Shown: positions 9,055-17,660, counted from the first letter of the stretch. The stretch is DNA of 64,000 bases from an uncultured Bacteroides sp. (GCF_959029255.1 NZ_CAUFUE010000011.1:62001-126000); one strand, 5' to 3'. Made by a program: numbers and translations. Notes: generated from the sequence alone by a model not told the origin.

Positions 9055-10145
9055 GCATTCAGCAGTTCCACCACCGTTTTCACCTCCTCAACGTCCATCA
9101 CAGGGCTCATTGGCAAACTCAATTCTTCCTTATGAATCTGTTCCGTTATCGGAAAAGACAGCCCGTTCCATTCTTTATAGCACTCTTGCTTATGGGGTGG
9201 GATAGGGTAGTGTATGATAGTTTGCACACCGTTATCCGCCAGATACTTCTGTAATTCGTTACGCTTCTTACAGCGGATAGGGAATATGTGGAAGACATGG
9301 GTATCCCAATCTTTCACTATCGGAGTAATAATATCGGGGTTACTTATGTGCTCGATATAATATTCTGCCACCTTTTTGCGGAGTACCACATCTTCATCCA
9401 GGTGCTTCAGTTTCACTGCCAGCACGGCAGCCTGTATTTCGTCCAAACGACTGTTTCTACCGATATATTTAAATACATATTTTTGAGTTGAACCATAATT
9501 GGCTACTGCGCGTACCACCTTGGCCAGTACTTCATCATCAGTAGTTACCGCTCCCGCGTCACCGAAAGCGCCCAAATTCTTTCCCGGATAGAAACTATGA
9601 CCTGCGGCATCTCCTAAAGAGCCTGTCTTCCGTCCATTGAACTTACAACCGTGCGCTTGCGCATTGTCTTCCACAAGCTTCAGGTTATATTTCCCGCAAA
9701 GTTCACCTATCTTATCCGTATAAGCGCATTGCCCATACAGATGTACAATCAGGATTGCTTTAGTCCGTCCCGTAATAGCCTTTTCTATTTTAGCATCATC
9801 AATCTGGTAGGTTTCAATACTTGGTTCCACCAATACCGGTTTCAATCCGTTCTCTGATATTGCCAAGATAGAGGCAATGTAAGTATTGGCAGGCACTATC
9901 ACCTCGTCACCCGGTTGCATCACACCCATTTCCATGTATGCGCGAAATATCCAGATGAGTGCATCTAGGCCATTTGCGCAACCTACTGCATATTTTGTTC
10001 CTATATACCGGCCATAATCCGCTTCAAACTTCTCGCTCTCTTTTCCCTGAAGATACCAACCGGAGTCTATTACCCGGTTCACCGCTTCATGTATTTCACC
10101 GGAATACTTCCGGGTTATTTTCTGTAAATCTAAAAACTTTGTCAT
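9042..10145 (-). CDS. fdtB: DegT/DnrJ/EryC1-family sugar aminotransferase (FdtB-like)
   Basis: A 367-residue PLP-dependent aminotransferase. The PLP-binding lysine lies in HSFYPGKNLGAFGDAGA (Lys189), and the cofactor-pairing aspartate in LVEDNAQAHG (Asp160). The N-terminus (FLDLQKITRKYSGEIHEAV) and overall length match FdtB/QdtB/WecE enzymes. FdtB converts dTDP-3-oxo-6-deoxy-D-galactose to dTDP-3-amino-3,6-dideoxy-D-galactose using glutamate. The genes just upstream encode the matching ketoisomerase (FdtA-like) and N-acetyltransferase (FdtC-like), so the three enzymes make a dTDP-Fucp3NAc-type or Quip3NAc-type donor. The gluco or galacto configuration cannot be decided from this sequence alone. 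Confidence 0.88.
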   Translation of the reverse strand: MTKFLDLQKITRKYSGEIHEAVNRVIDSGWYLQGKESEKFEADYGRYIGTKYAVGCANGLDALIWIFRAYMEMGVMQPGDEVIVPANTYIASILAISENGLKPVLVEPSIETYQIDDAKIEKAITGRTKAILIVHLYGQCAYTDKIGELCGKYNLKLVEDNAQAHGCKFNGRKTGSLGDAAGHSFYPGKNLGAFGDAGAVTTDDEVLAKVVRAVANYGSTQKYVFKYIGRNSRLDEIQAAVLAVKLKHLDEDVVLRKKVAEYYIEHISNPDIITPIVKDWDTHVFHIFPIRCKKRNELQKYLADNGVQTIIHYPIPPHKQECYKEWNGLSFPITEQIHKEELSLPMSPVMDVEEVKTVVELLNAWKD

Positions 10146-10669
10146 AATTGTAGAATATGTTGTTTCCCTGTTTTATCTTTTTTGTTCATATCTAAAATGG
10201 TGCCGTCAGGAGTTATGTATCCTTTTTGACTTGCAGGATTGCCATACCAGACTGTGTTTGCCGGGATGTCGGAAGTAACAACACTACCTGCACCTATTAA
10301 GGCATATTCACCAATAACATGTCCGGCAACAACAGTGGCATTGGCACCGATAGATGCGCCGTGTTTTATAAATGTCTTCTTAAACTCCGTCGGATATTTT
10401 TTAGATCGTGGAATCAAATCATTGGTAAATGTCACATTAGGACCTATAAATACATCATCCTCTATCCTTACTCCATCCCATAGCTGAACCCCGGATTTCA
10501 CGGTGACACGATTCCCTATCTGTACGTCATTTTCAATCAAAACATGGGCGCAAATATTGCACTCATCGCCTATAACGGCTTGGGGCAGCACCACACAGAA
10601 TTGCCATATATTGGTATTATTTCCAATATATTTGCTTCGCACATCTGCTGTAGGATGAATCTTAATCAT
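10142..10669 (-). CDS. fdtC: Left-handed beta-helix sugar N-acetyltransferase (FdtC-like)
   Basis: A 175-residue hexapeptide-repeat protein: repeated [I/V]G-x4 units run from ADVRSKYIGNNTNIWQF to GAGSVVTSDIPANTVWYGNP, giving the trimeric left-handed parallel beta-helix that binds acetyl-CoA. Family members of this size (FdtC, QdtC, WlbB) acetylate the 3-amino group of a dTDP- or UDP-3-aminosugar. Its position between the aminotransferase and the ketoisomerase, with 4-bp and 8-bp overlaps, supports acetylation of the FdtB product. The C-terminal extension after the helix (YITPDGTILDMN) is typical of capsule-locus members. Other sugar acetyltransferases of the fold cannot be fully excluded. Confidence 0.85.
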   Translation of the reverse strand: MIKIHPTADVRSKYIGNNTNIWQFCVVLPQAVIGDECNICAHVLIENDVQIGNRVTVKSGVQLWDGVRIEDDVFIGPNVTFTNDLIPRSKKYPTEFKKTFIKHGASIGANATVVAGHVIGEYALIGAGSVVTSDIPANTVWYGNPASQKGYITPDGTILDMNKKDKTGKQHILQL

Positions 10670-11084
10670 TCTTTTTGTATTTTATAAATTCATTGTAATC
10701 TCTGATATAGTCTTTTTCGTCATATCCGTGTGAAGCCAACACTAAACATACAGCTCCTGAGGAAAAGTCATCCAAAGTTCTCCAAATACCGGGAATTACA
10801 TAAAGGCCTTGATAGGGGCGGTTCAGTACAAAAGTACGTTTCACATTACCGTCATCAAGCGTTACCGTGAAACTGCCACTTGCCGCAATAATCAGTTGGT
10901 TTAACTCCTTATGTGCATGTCCGCCACGGCTTTCACCACCGGGCACATCATATAGATAATAAGTTCGTTTCACTTCAAAAGGAATAGTGTTTGAATTTTC
11001 AACTACTGATATATTTCCTTTACGGTCACTATGGTGCTTGTCCAGCTCAACCATGGTACAATCATAAACATTGCTTTTCTTCAT
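10662..11084 (-). CDS. fdtA: dTDP-4-oxo-6-deoxy-glucose 3,4-ketoisomerase (FdtA/QdtA cupin)
   Basis: A 140-residue single-domain cupin of the FdtA/QdtA (WxcM-like) family. The hallmark YYLYDVPGGESRGGHAHKEL segment carries the His-x-His pair that structural work on FdtA identifies as catalytic. The enzyme shifts the keto group of dTDP-4-oxo-6-deoxy-glucose from C4 to C3, giving the substrate for the aminotransferase at 9042-10145. It overlaps the acetyltransferase gene by 8 bp and the second FdtA-like gene by 4 bp. dTDP-glucose synthesis genes (rmlA, rmlB) are not in this window and must be supplied elsewhere. Confidence 0.88.
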   Translation of the reverse strand: MKKSNVYDCTMVELDKHHSDRKGNISVVENSNTIPFEVKRTYYLYDVPGGESRGGHAHKELNQLIIAASGSFTVTLDDGNVKRTFVLNRPYQGLYVIPGIWRTLDDFSSGAVCLVLASHGYDEKDYIRDYNEFIKYKKND

Positions 11085-11485
11085 TGATTGAGACTTTTAA
11101 ATAAGTTGTAATCAAAGATATAATCGGATTCGTTGTATGGTATGGAAGCCAATACTAATGCCAGCGAGTTGGTGGAAAAATTATTCATTTCACGCCAAAT
11201 TCCTTTCGGTACATAAAGCCCGTAATAAGAACGGTTCAGTGTAAATAGTTTCTTTTTCGTGCCATCGTCTAGTAACACATCGAAGCTGCCGGATAATGCA
11301 ATGATAAACTCTTGGTTTTCTCTATATGCATGTCCACCACGTGCCTCACCGCCCGGTACATCATAAATCCAGTAACTTCTTTCTATTTTAAAAGGTACCT
11401 GTTTGAATTCTTCTGCAAAAGACAGGTTACCACGCTTGTCTAAGAATTTAGGCAAGTCAATAATTTTAGCGTCCGCTAAGTTCAT
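11081..11485 (-). CDS. Second FdtA/QdtA-family cupin (paralogue)
   Basis: A 134-residue cupin clearly paralogous to the next gene: YWIYDVPGGEARGGHAYREN aligns with the FdtA hallmark, and FTLNRSYYGLYVPKGIWREM aligns with the same region downstream. The second histidine of the His-x-His pair is a tyrosine (HAY instead of HAH), so chemistry or stereochemistry may differ. It is the first gene of the leftward glycan operon and lies about 115 bp downstream of a good Bacteroides promoter. It could be a second ketoisomerase with other product configuration, a partner subunit of the first copy, or a non-catalytic sugar-binding protein. Confidence 0.8.
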   Translation of the reverse strand: MNLADAKIIDLPKFLDKRGNLSFAEEFKQVPFKIERSYWIYDVPGGEARGGHAYRENQEFIIALSGSFDVLLDDGTKKKLFTLNRSYYGLYVPKGIWREMNNFSTNSLALVLASIPYNESDYIFDYNLFKSLNQ

Positions 11486-11600
11486 GTGTAAATGAGAAGT
11501 AAAATAAGTTGTAAAAAGATTCTATCTTGAGCATGCTACGCTCTCGCTTCTCCCAGAGTATGGATCAACGAAATCATGAGGTGATTGATAAAATGTGTGG

Positions 11601-11632
11601 CAAAATTAAGGATAACTTGGCGAAGCGCCAAA
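11601..11632 (-). promoter_or_regulatory. Bacteroides sigma-AB promoter of the glycan operon
   Basis: Read on the minus strand: a TTTG box at 11632-11629, a 20-bp spacer, and TAATTTTG at 11608-11601, matching the Bacteroides consensus TTTG-N19/21-TAnnTTTG. Transcription would start near 11594 and leave a leader of about 110 nt before the ATG at 11485. It lies just downstream of the terminator of the preceding three-gene cassette, so the glycan genes appear to be transcribed independently of the invertible promoter at 28.5 kb. Confidence 0.7.
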
Positions 11633-11640
11633 TATTTTAC

Positions 11641-11696
11641 AAAAAAATATATAGCCATTTCTCTGATTTTGTAAAATTGGAGAAATGACTATATAT
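11641..11696 (-). terminator. Rho-independent terminator after the three-gene cassette
   Basis: On the minus strand, a 17-bp stem (11696-11680 pairing with 11663-11647, one internal mismatch) is followed by a run of T from the A-tract at 11641-11647. It lies just past the stop of the membrane-protein gene (11710) and before the glycan-operon promoter, separating the two transcription units. Confidence 0.75.
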
Positions 11697-11709
11697 AACC
11701 TATAAACTT

Positions 11710-12645
11710 TTATATAGTATTTACGGTAATTAAAGAAGCAAATCGATCGTTTATCTCTTCTAACATTCGTTTGATATCTTTTTTATCAACTATTTCTTTA
11801 TTGGAAATATTAGTAATAAAACATTCTATATCAAATATTAACTGAGCTACTTTTCTACTTTTATAATTCTTGGTATATAGGGGATAAATTTTTCTCAGAA
11901 TTCCATGTAGCAGAATTAATAGCTCTATTAAGTAGATGGATTGGTTTTCGTTGTACTCAGTATTGTTTTTCAGGCAAACAATATACTCGTTAAATAATTT
12001 CTTTAAATGAGTTAAGACACTGTCCAACAGTATTGTTCGCTCTTTACAGTCAGTAAAAAGTTTGTTGTCCCATCCTACTGAGAATGAGTTCATAATATCT
12101 GCTAATTTGAATCTGTCGTAGCCATCTCGGATATCTTGGTTTTTATTATTGAAATCTTTCAATATCAGGTCTACTCTGTAGTTGATGCTCTCTATAAATT
12201 TTTCAAGTCTTTTCTCATTAAGATTTTCTTGAGATTCTAATTCCTTGAATTTATCTTTTAGCTGTTCTTTATTCTCATGGGCTACCTTCATCTGGACGAG
12301 TAAAGGAATAACTCCCGCTAATAGCGCTAATAAAGCTATCCAAAAGCTGAACCAACCATTCCATTTATTTATAATGTTATTTGATTCTTGCCTGAGATCG
12401 TTCAATGCATTTTCGTAATGAGAATTTTGTTTTGTATAAATTGAATCTATATAACACTTCAATTCTTCCATTTGCTGGTTAGAAATATGACCGGTAGTAT
12501 CGTTGGATGCAGGCAACACTAGTTGAATTTTTGGATTATGTATGGTCTGCGGCTCTTTATTCATGATACAACCTGAAAACACAAGAGTACAGAATATCAT
12601 CATAAGGAGATAACTGATTGCAGTAAAAATATATATTCTTTTCAT
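11710..12645 (-). CDS. Membrane-anchored coiled-coil protein of unknown function (third gene of cassette)
   Basis: I do not recognise a named family. The 311-residue protein begins with a hydrophobic signal-like segment ending in LVFSGC, a possible lipobox. Around residues 94-115 a second hydrophobic stretch (WFSFWIALLALLAGVIPLLV) is a likely membrane helix. A charged, coiled-coil-prone segment follows (HENKEQLKDKFKELESQENL), then a largely helical soluble domain. Its ATG overlaps the stop of the ATPase gene by 4 bp, so the two are translationally coupled. As terminal membrane component of a PRTase-ATPase-membrane cassette it might be the effector or anchor. That role is inference. Confidence 0.6.
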   Translation of the reverse strand: MKRIYIFTAISYLLMMIFCTLVFSGCIMNKEPQTIHNPKIQLVLPASNDTTGHISNQQMEELKCYIDSIYTKQNSHYENALNDLRQESNNIINKWNGWFSFWIALLALLAGVIPLLVQMKVAHENKEQLKDKFKELESQENLNEKRLEKFIESINYRVDLILKDFNNKNQDIRDGYDRFKLADIMNSFSVGWDNKLFTDCKERTILLDSVLTHLKKLFNEYIVCLKNNTEYNENQSIYLIELLILLHGILRKIYPLYTKNYKSRKVAQLIFDIECFITNISNKEIVDKKDIKRMLEEINDRFASLITVNTI

Positions 12646-14636
12646 GGCATGGGGGTAATGTCGTATAGATTTTTAAATGGATTATTATTGTGGCTGCGTT
12701 CATCATTCGAGGTAACTTCGCGATAATCAAATAAACGCCCATAGAGCACGTCTTTATGGATAGGCACGCTATGGGCCGCCGCATTGACCAGCATTTCGTC
12801 ATGGGTCAGGAAGATAACCTGCAATTCCATATTATCTTTGAATGTTTCCTTGTGTACTTCGTATAGAATACGCATGAACTCTTCTACCTTTTCCCGATTG
12901 GTGAAATCACTGGAATAGAATACGTCGTCCATGACCAATGGGAAATTGAAGTTCATATAGGTCTTGATGGAAAAGGCGATAGCAATCTTTAGCCCCAAGC
13001 AATATATTTTGAAACGGAAAGAATTGAAAAATTCTCGTGGAGTGAAAGTCTCGGTGCTTTTATCCGCTTTCGTAAATTCAATCAGTGAATTTATCTTGTA
13101 ATCCGGTTCTTTCAGCTGAACTACAAAATTTTCGTCCATTCCCATAAAGTCTTCCAAAATATTTACCACAAATCTATGGGCTATCCGATGGAATGTTTTT
13201 ATTCGATTATTAATCAAACCCTCCAAACCTTTTATCAGAGAGTCCAGATACATATAATGGGCATCATATCGTTCATATAGCCTTTCTATGCTTTCTACTT
13301 GGCGCGAACGATATTTCTCAAGTTCTTTTTGTAATGATAATAATTTCTCATTCTCTTGAATGAGAAAAGATGATTTGTCTTTATTGGATTTACTTTGATA
13401 GGCTTTCCATGCCTGCAAATAATTGGCATAATAGAAGCTGCGCATATCTTCAAAAGTCGTGAAAGATAAATTCTTAATTTGGTTATAGCGTTCTTCAATA
13501 TTGGTTTTATATAAATAAATCGGGGTAGTATTCATTTCATTGTCTCCTATCGCCGCTTCACACTGGGATATGAAATCGGAATAAAGCACCAATAGACTGC
13601 AATTTTCAGGTAGCGAATTGGATAATTCTTTTTGCTGCTCTTTAAGATACGATATTTGTTTTTTTATATTTTCCCTAAGTTCATTTACGATGGCTTCTAT
13701 ACTTTTACTTTTCGTAGATAAATCCCACTTTAATTGATAATGCTCGATAGGCAATAACGGTTGAGTGGATGGTTGTTTCCATTTGTCCCATAGGTTGAGA
13801 CTCTCTTCCGCGATGTTGGTTAGAAATGAGATTTTGTCTTCCAGATTGGTAGTCTCTTCACCTTCTGCTATCTGATTGAACTCTTTCATTTTGTTATATT
13901 TGTCAATAACTTCCCGAGCGCTACTTTTTTCTTCTTTAAGAGCCTGCAGCAAATCGACGGACATCTTTAATCCTACTTGCTCATAGATAAAATTGGTAGG
14001 ATCTTTGCTGTAATTGCTGATTTCGAGTATATCGTTCTCACTGCAAAAGAAGGGCCGGATGAGGTGCTGAATCTCTTTAAAATTATCGGAAGCTTTTTCT
14101 TCCTTCCCGCATTTTAATTCTTCCTCATTGGTTGATAGTAATAATTGGAAGGGGGTAGACTTATCTTTACCATAATTCAGGTAACCAGAATTGATTTCCA
14201 CTTTACGTTGCTCGGCGGCTGAAATCTTTCCCGTACAGAGGTATTCCAGACCACTGAAAATCGTTGTTTTACCACTACCATTATTACCTACTAAAAATAA
14301 ATTGGCATTGCGTGCATTTTCATTCTTTGTAAAATCGATGCCAAATGGTGGTTCATCATAAGGGTATTTACGGAAACCCTGCATGGTGAAAAAATTGAAT
14401 CTATAATCGAGAAAAGGCCGTTTCCCTTTTCTCGTTGTTTTTTGGGGAACGCTATTGATATCCGAATCCTTATTGTTTAAATTGGGTTCGGGCTTGGGAA
14501 TAGCATCGATAAACTTGCGCTTCACCGAAGCATTCCATCCCTCAGCTTCGATGAGGCGAAACACAGCTTTCACAAAATAATTGTCCGGGTCACTATCTGC
14601 TATCTCTTGCAAAAGAGAGAGGGTGATGTTTTTCAT
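12642..14636 (-). CDS. SMC/RecF-like AAA ATPase (second gene of cassette)
   Basis: A 664-residue ATPase. After about 75 N-terminal residues a RecF/SMC-type head starts (YRFNFFTMQGFRKYPYD), with Walker A GNNGSGKTT at residues 117-125. A long, charged helical middle (about 220-480) predicts a coiled-coil arm. The C-terminal half-head has a Walker B in FPLVMDDVFYSSDFTN and an H-loop IFLTHDEMLV. There is no TOPRIM or nuclease motif I can see after the head, unlike OLD nucleases. It follows the PRTase-like gene by 20 bp and overlaps the membrane gene by 4 bp. Such ATPases commonly act as sensors or motors in anti-phage and plasmid-control systems; the role here is inferred. Confidence 0.75.
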   Translation of the reverse strand: MKNITLSLLQEIADSDPDNYFVKAVFRLIEAEGWNASVKRKFIDAIPKPEPNLNNKDSDINSVPQKTTRKGKRPFLDYRFNFFTMQGFRKYPYDEPPFGIDFTKNENARNANLFLVGNNGSGKTTIFSGLEYLCTGKISAAEQRKVEINSGYLNYGKDKSTPFQLLLSTNEEELKCGKEEKASDNFKEIQHLIRPFFCSENDILEISNYSKDPTNFIYEQVGLKMSVDLLQALKEEKSSAREVIDKYNKMKEFNQIAEGEETTNLEDKISFLTNIAEESLNLWDKWKQPSTQPLLPIEHYQLKWDLSTKSKSIEAIVNELRENIKKQISYLKEQQKELSNSLPENCSLLVLYSDFISQCEAAIGDNEMNTTPIYLYKTNIEERYNQIKNLSFTTFEDMRSFYYANYLQAWKAYQSKSNKDKSSFLIQENEKLLSLQKELEKYRSRQVESIERLYERYDAHYMYLDSLIKGLEGLINNRIKTFHRIAHRFVVNILEDFMGMDENFVVQLKEPDYKINSLIEFTKADKSTETFTPREFFNSFRFKIYCLGLKIAIAFSIKTYMNFNFPLVMDDVFYSSDFTNREKVEEFMRILYEVHKETFKDNMELQVIFLTHDEMLVNAAAHSVPIHKDVLYGRLFDYREVTSNDERSHNNNPFKNLYDITPMP

Positions 14637-14656
14637 TGTTTATTAGAATTGTATAC

Positions 14657-17131
14657 TTACTGAAGATTGGAGTTGAATACTTGTTGAAACCTAAATTTTA
14701 CTATTTTACGTGATTGAGTGTCTTTCTTTTGAAAATCTGTCTTTATCTTTTCTTTAATTTCTTCGGGGACTTCTATATTTAAAGATTTTTCCAGAATGGA
14801 TAGGGAATGTTGGGCGTAAGCGATATTTTCCTCTTTGAATATGGCGATAAAAGATTCCCAATAGAACAAAATAACTAAAAAACGATGAAGACTTTTACGA
14901 TTTAATTCAAGTATATTATTGTCGAATATGATTTGTTGCAATGTTCTGCATTCTTCTGTCGGATTTTCTATCGGTAACGAGAGGATTTGTTCTTTGGTCA
15001 ATATCATTCGTAGGAAATAGATAGATTGAATTTCCACAGTATAATCATCCAATAGCTGCTTTTGTTCTTCATTAAAATCGGTTACATCCCAATTTGTAAT
15101 AAAATCAGTAATCTTTTTTAGCCATGAAGAAAGGAACTGATTGTTTATATGTTCTTCTTTGAGCAAAAAGTGGTTTGCTATGGCAGGAAAGTGAACTTTT
15201 GTAAAAGATAGATATAAATCTATGTATGCATTGACCCATACAGTTTGTTCGTCGCTTAATGGAGTAGTGGTGGCAAGTATTGAATTTAATTCATTGTCTT
15301 GTTTACTGAGGTTTTTCTGAGTGCCTACAGTTTCACTCCGCAAAAAGGAGAGACCTTTTAAAATGGATATTAATCGTTGATTTTTCTCTGAGGTGTTGTC
15401 TGATATGAATAAGTGCCATGACCCCTCTTCCCATCGGACGTCAAATTGGGCCAGGCGGTAATCATAGTTTATCTTTCTATAAGGGTCAGTCAATAGAATG
15501 GATAGAATTTCCTCCATTTGTTTCTCCGATACATACTTTGTGTTGAGTGCTTTCTCCATTCTGTCCATGGTATAGAATACCAAACGGGCTATTTTTATCA
15601 GGCTGTTTTCATTCTCTCCGGCCCTGAATAAGCGCTTCCAACAATAAATTCCATCGATGTCGATTAATTCATATTTGGGCGCTACGCAACCTTTATCGAT
15701 CTCTTGGTCAATCCAGATATGAATGTCTTTTAGTAAGTTATCGGATTTCATTAAAGGTGCTAATTCAAAATTTATGGAACCGAAAGACTCCCCAAAACAT
15801 AGTTTATCGAAACTCGTGTTGTCTATGGAAGCCAAGCCGATGTTAAAGTGCAGGTTGGAAAACATGACGGATAATGCGGCGGAGACATTCTTTACGTTAT
15901 TCCATGCAATACGGTTTTTTTCGGCATAACTTAATTCGAATGCCGGAGGAATCAGGTTCACAATATGTTGCGTCAGGAATTGGTTGTCAAAAGAGCAAAT
16001 ATAGTCTGTTTGTTTCTCATTCTGCCAAGCATAAATCAAATTTTCCTTGATGTCTTCACATAACTCGGGACCGAATAAATACATCAAGTCCTGTGTGTCG
16101 AAGTGAGGTTCGAGGATATAGCCGAACTTTTCTAAAAATTGATATAATTCATTTTTATACTGTAATAAGGTGCAGAATGACTCCAGATAGTTTGCGCTCA
16201 CGGCAAGACTCCTTAATCTTCGACGTTTATATTCTTCAGACATAGTGTCTGTCTGTACATGAGAGTCAATTTCTAGATTACTTTTTACGATTGGCTGGGC
16301 AGTATTTAAAAGCCTTTGCCATATTTCATTAAAATTTGAGCCAAACTCTATCTGATCGGAATGGTGTTCCAATTGTTCTGCCGGAATAATAAAGGGAGAA
16401 TAGGCAACTACTTGCAAACTGTCTTCAGATATATACAAACGCAATTTTGAGAAGTCCGGATTTCGTTTTTTCTGATTGGAATCCAGCAATATGGTAAAGC
16501 TGGTTTGGGTAATATAGTGGTTGTGCAATGAGTCATATATCTGATGTTTCACGGCATAGATATCTTTATTAGGGAAACATTCTTTTAAGAAAAATTCTAT
16601 GTCTTCTATTGATATATGTCTTTTTCTTTCTTTTATAAACGAAACAATAGGATATTCCATATCCATAGGTATGCCTAAGGACAATATGTTGCGGGCATTG
16701 CGTGTGGTATAGAAAGGTATATCGTTTTCTTCAATCTCTTTGCAGTCATTTAGTTCCGCATATTGAAAACTTCTTGTGTTTTTTTTCTTTATGATAGGGA
16801 ACACTTCAATGTCTTTGCGTCCGGTACACCACGCGATATTTTCCGTAACATTTTCCAGTGTAGTGCCATAATACATGGCGTCATCAATCACCACTATTCT
16901 TTCGTCGGTTAGAGTTTGCATATAAAATGGAATAGCATGTTCCGTTATAACCGTTACGTTATCTGCTAGGGGATTATTGAAAAAATTGGTAATCCAACTT
17001 AACAGGCGGGGCATTTTTCTAGACATCGCTATTACCACAACATTTCTTTCTCCTTTCCCGGAGGACTTAAAAATACCACTTGCATCTATCCAAGTATGCA
17101 GTGATTCAAGGTATAGCTCTTCCTTTGACAT
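14657..17131 (-). CDS. Large protein with N-terminal phosphoribosyltransferase-like domain (first gene of cassette)
   Basis: An 824-residue protein, starting at MSKEELYLESLHTW; an in-frame ATG 24 codons upstream (17203) would add an unlikely hydrophobic leader. Residues about 30-110 look like a type-I PRTase fold: VVVIAMSRKMPRLL followed by the PRPP-binding loop IVVIDDAMYYGTTLENV (79-95), with paired acidic residues and the G-T-T phosphate loop. The remaining 700 residues are helical and I recognise no domain. True salvage PRTases are about 180-240 residues, so this is a specialised fusion. PRTase-like domains occur in bacterial conflict systems, where they may sense or make nucleotide derivatives. 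It heads the PRTase, ATPase, membrane-protein operon. Confidence 0.65.
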   Translation of the reverse strand: MSKEELYLESLHTWIDASGIFKSSGKGERNVVVIAMSRKMPRLLSWITNFFNNPLADNVTVITEHAIPFYMQTLTDERIVVIDDAMYYGTTLENVTENIAWCTGRKDIEVFPIIKKKNTRSFQYAELNDCKEIEENDIPFYTTRNARNILSLGIPMDMEYPIVSFIKERKRHISIEDIEFFLKECFPNKDIYAVKHQIYDSLHNHYITQTSFTILLDSNQKKRNPDFSKLRLYISEDSLQVVAYSPFIIPAEQLEHHSDQIEFGSNFNEIWQRLLNTAQPIVKSNLEIDSHVQTDTMSEEYKRRRLRSLAVSANYLESFCTLLQYKNELYQFLEKFGYILEPHFDTQDLMYLFGPELCEDIKENLIYAWQNEKQTDYICSFDNQFLTQHIVNLIPPAFELSYAEKNRIAWNNVKNVSAALSVMFSNLHFNIGLASIDNTSFDKLCFGESFGSINFELAPLMKSDNLLKDIHIWIDQEIDKGCVAPKYELIDIDGIYCWKRLFRAGENENSLIKIARLVFYTMDRMEKALNTKYVSEKQMEEILSILLTDPYRKINYDYRLAQFDVRWEEGSWHLFISDNTSEKNQRLISILKGLSFLRSETVGTQKNLSKQDNELNSILATTTPLSDEQTVWVNAYIDLYLSFTKVHFPAIANHFLLKEEHINNQFLSSWLKKITDFITNWDVTDFNEEQKQLLDDYTVEIQSIYFLRMILTKEQILSLPIENPTEECRTLQQIIFDNNILELNRKSLHRFLVILFYWESFIAIFKEENIAYAQHSLSILEKSLNIEVPEEIKEKIKTDFQKKDTQSRKIVKFRFQQVFNSNLQ

Positions 17132-17268
17132 TGTTGTTCTAACTATGATTAAGTTAGTAATTATAATTATATTAGAGATAAATTGTTTGATAATTAAGTT
17201 CATTTAGGAATTCTGTCTCTTCCTGCTTTTATGAAGAAACGGAACGCAAATAATTAATGAACGCCCGA

Positions 17269-17299
17269 CAAAAATAAGGATAAAGCATCACAATGCCAA
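17269..17299 (-). promoter_or_regulatory. Candidate promoter of the PRTase-ATPase-membrane cassette
   Basis: Minus strand: TTG (17299-17297), a 20-bp spacer, and TATTTTTG at 17276-17269. This fits the Bacteroides TTTG/TAnnTTTG pattern and lies about 140 bp upstream of the PRTase-like start. It suggests the cassette is autonomously transcribed. Confidence 0.5.
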
Positions 17300-17319
17300 G
17301 ACTTTTAATAGAAAAAACT

Positions 17320-17594
17320 TTAGTCTTTCAGCCCCGGAAACAGGATTTTTACTCCTTCCCGGTAGATGCGGCGGGCGTCGGCTTCGGTGGTGAACTCGCG
17401 AAAGGCGCTCAGGATGTGTTCGTAGTAGTCTATCTCGTAATTGTAGAGCCCTTTTTTATGTCCTCAAGGTAGGTTTGCTTCATGTGGCACGCGTCGCGGA
17501 AATCGGCACGCTCGATGTTCAGGGCGGAGAGTTCACGGAGGAGGAACTCGCCAAACTCCGGATGATGGGAGGATTTTTTGGCTTTTTGTATCAT
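17320..17594 (-). pseudogene. Small HTH-like protein with -1 frameshift at an A AAA AAG slippery site
   Basis: From ATG at 17594 the frame reads MIQKAKKSSHHPEFGEFLLR and on to DIKKG, then leaves the coding frame and hits a stop after 53 codons. A -1 shift at the heptamer A-AAA-AAG (minus strand, 17457-17451) restores LYNYEIDYYEHILSAFREFT down to GVKILFPGLKD and a stop at 17320, giving a coherent 91-residue protein. The sequence resembles short helical DNA-binding regulators found beside Bacteroides capsule modules. The heptamer matches the classical bacterial -1 slippery sequence in the correct phase. So this is either a one-base deletion in a homopolymer (mutation or sequence error) or a programmed frameshift. 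Confidence 0.6.
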
Positions 17595-17641
17595 ACTTGG
17601 TTGTTATAAGTTGTTAATTGATTTAAAATTCAACACGGTTT

Positions 17642-17660
17642 GTACCCATATAGTGGGTAC
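17642..17660. promoter_or_regulatory. Perfect 7-bp dyad (possible operator)
   Basis: GTACCCA-TATAG-TGGGTAC is a perfect inverted repeat of 7-bp arms with a 5-bp spacer. It lies in the 133-bp gap between the divergent HTH-like gene (start 17594) and the hypothetical gene at 17728, where an autoregulator would bind. No terminator-like T-run follows on either strand. Confidence 0.45.
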
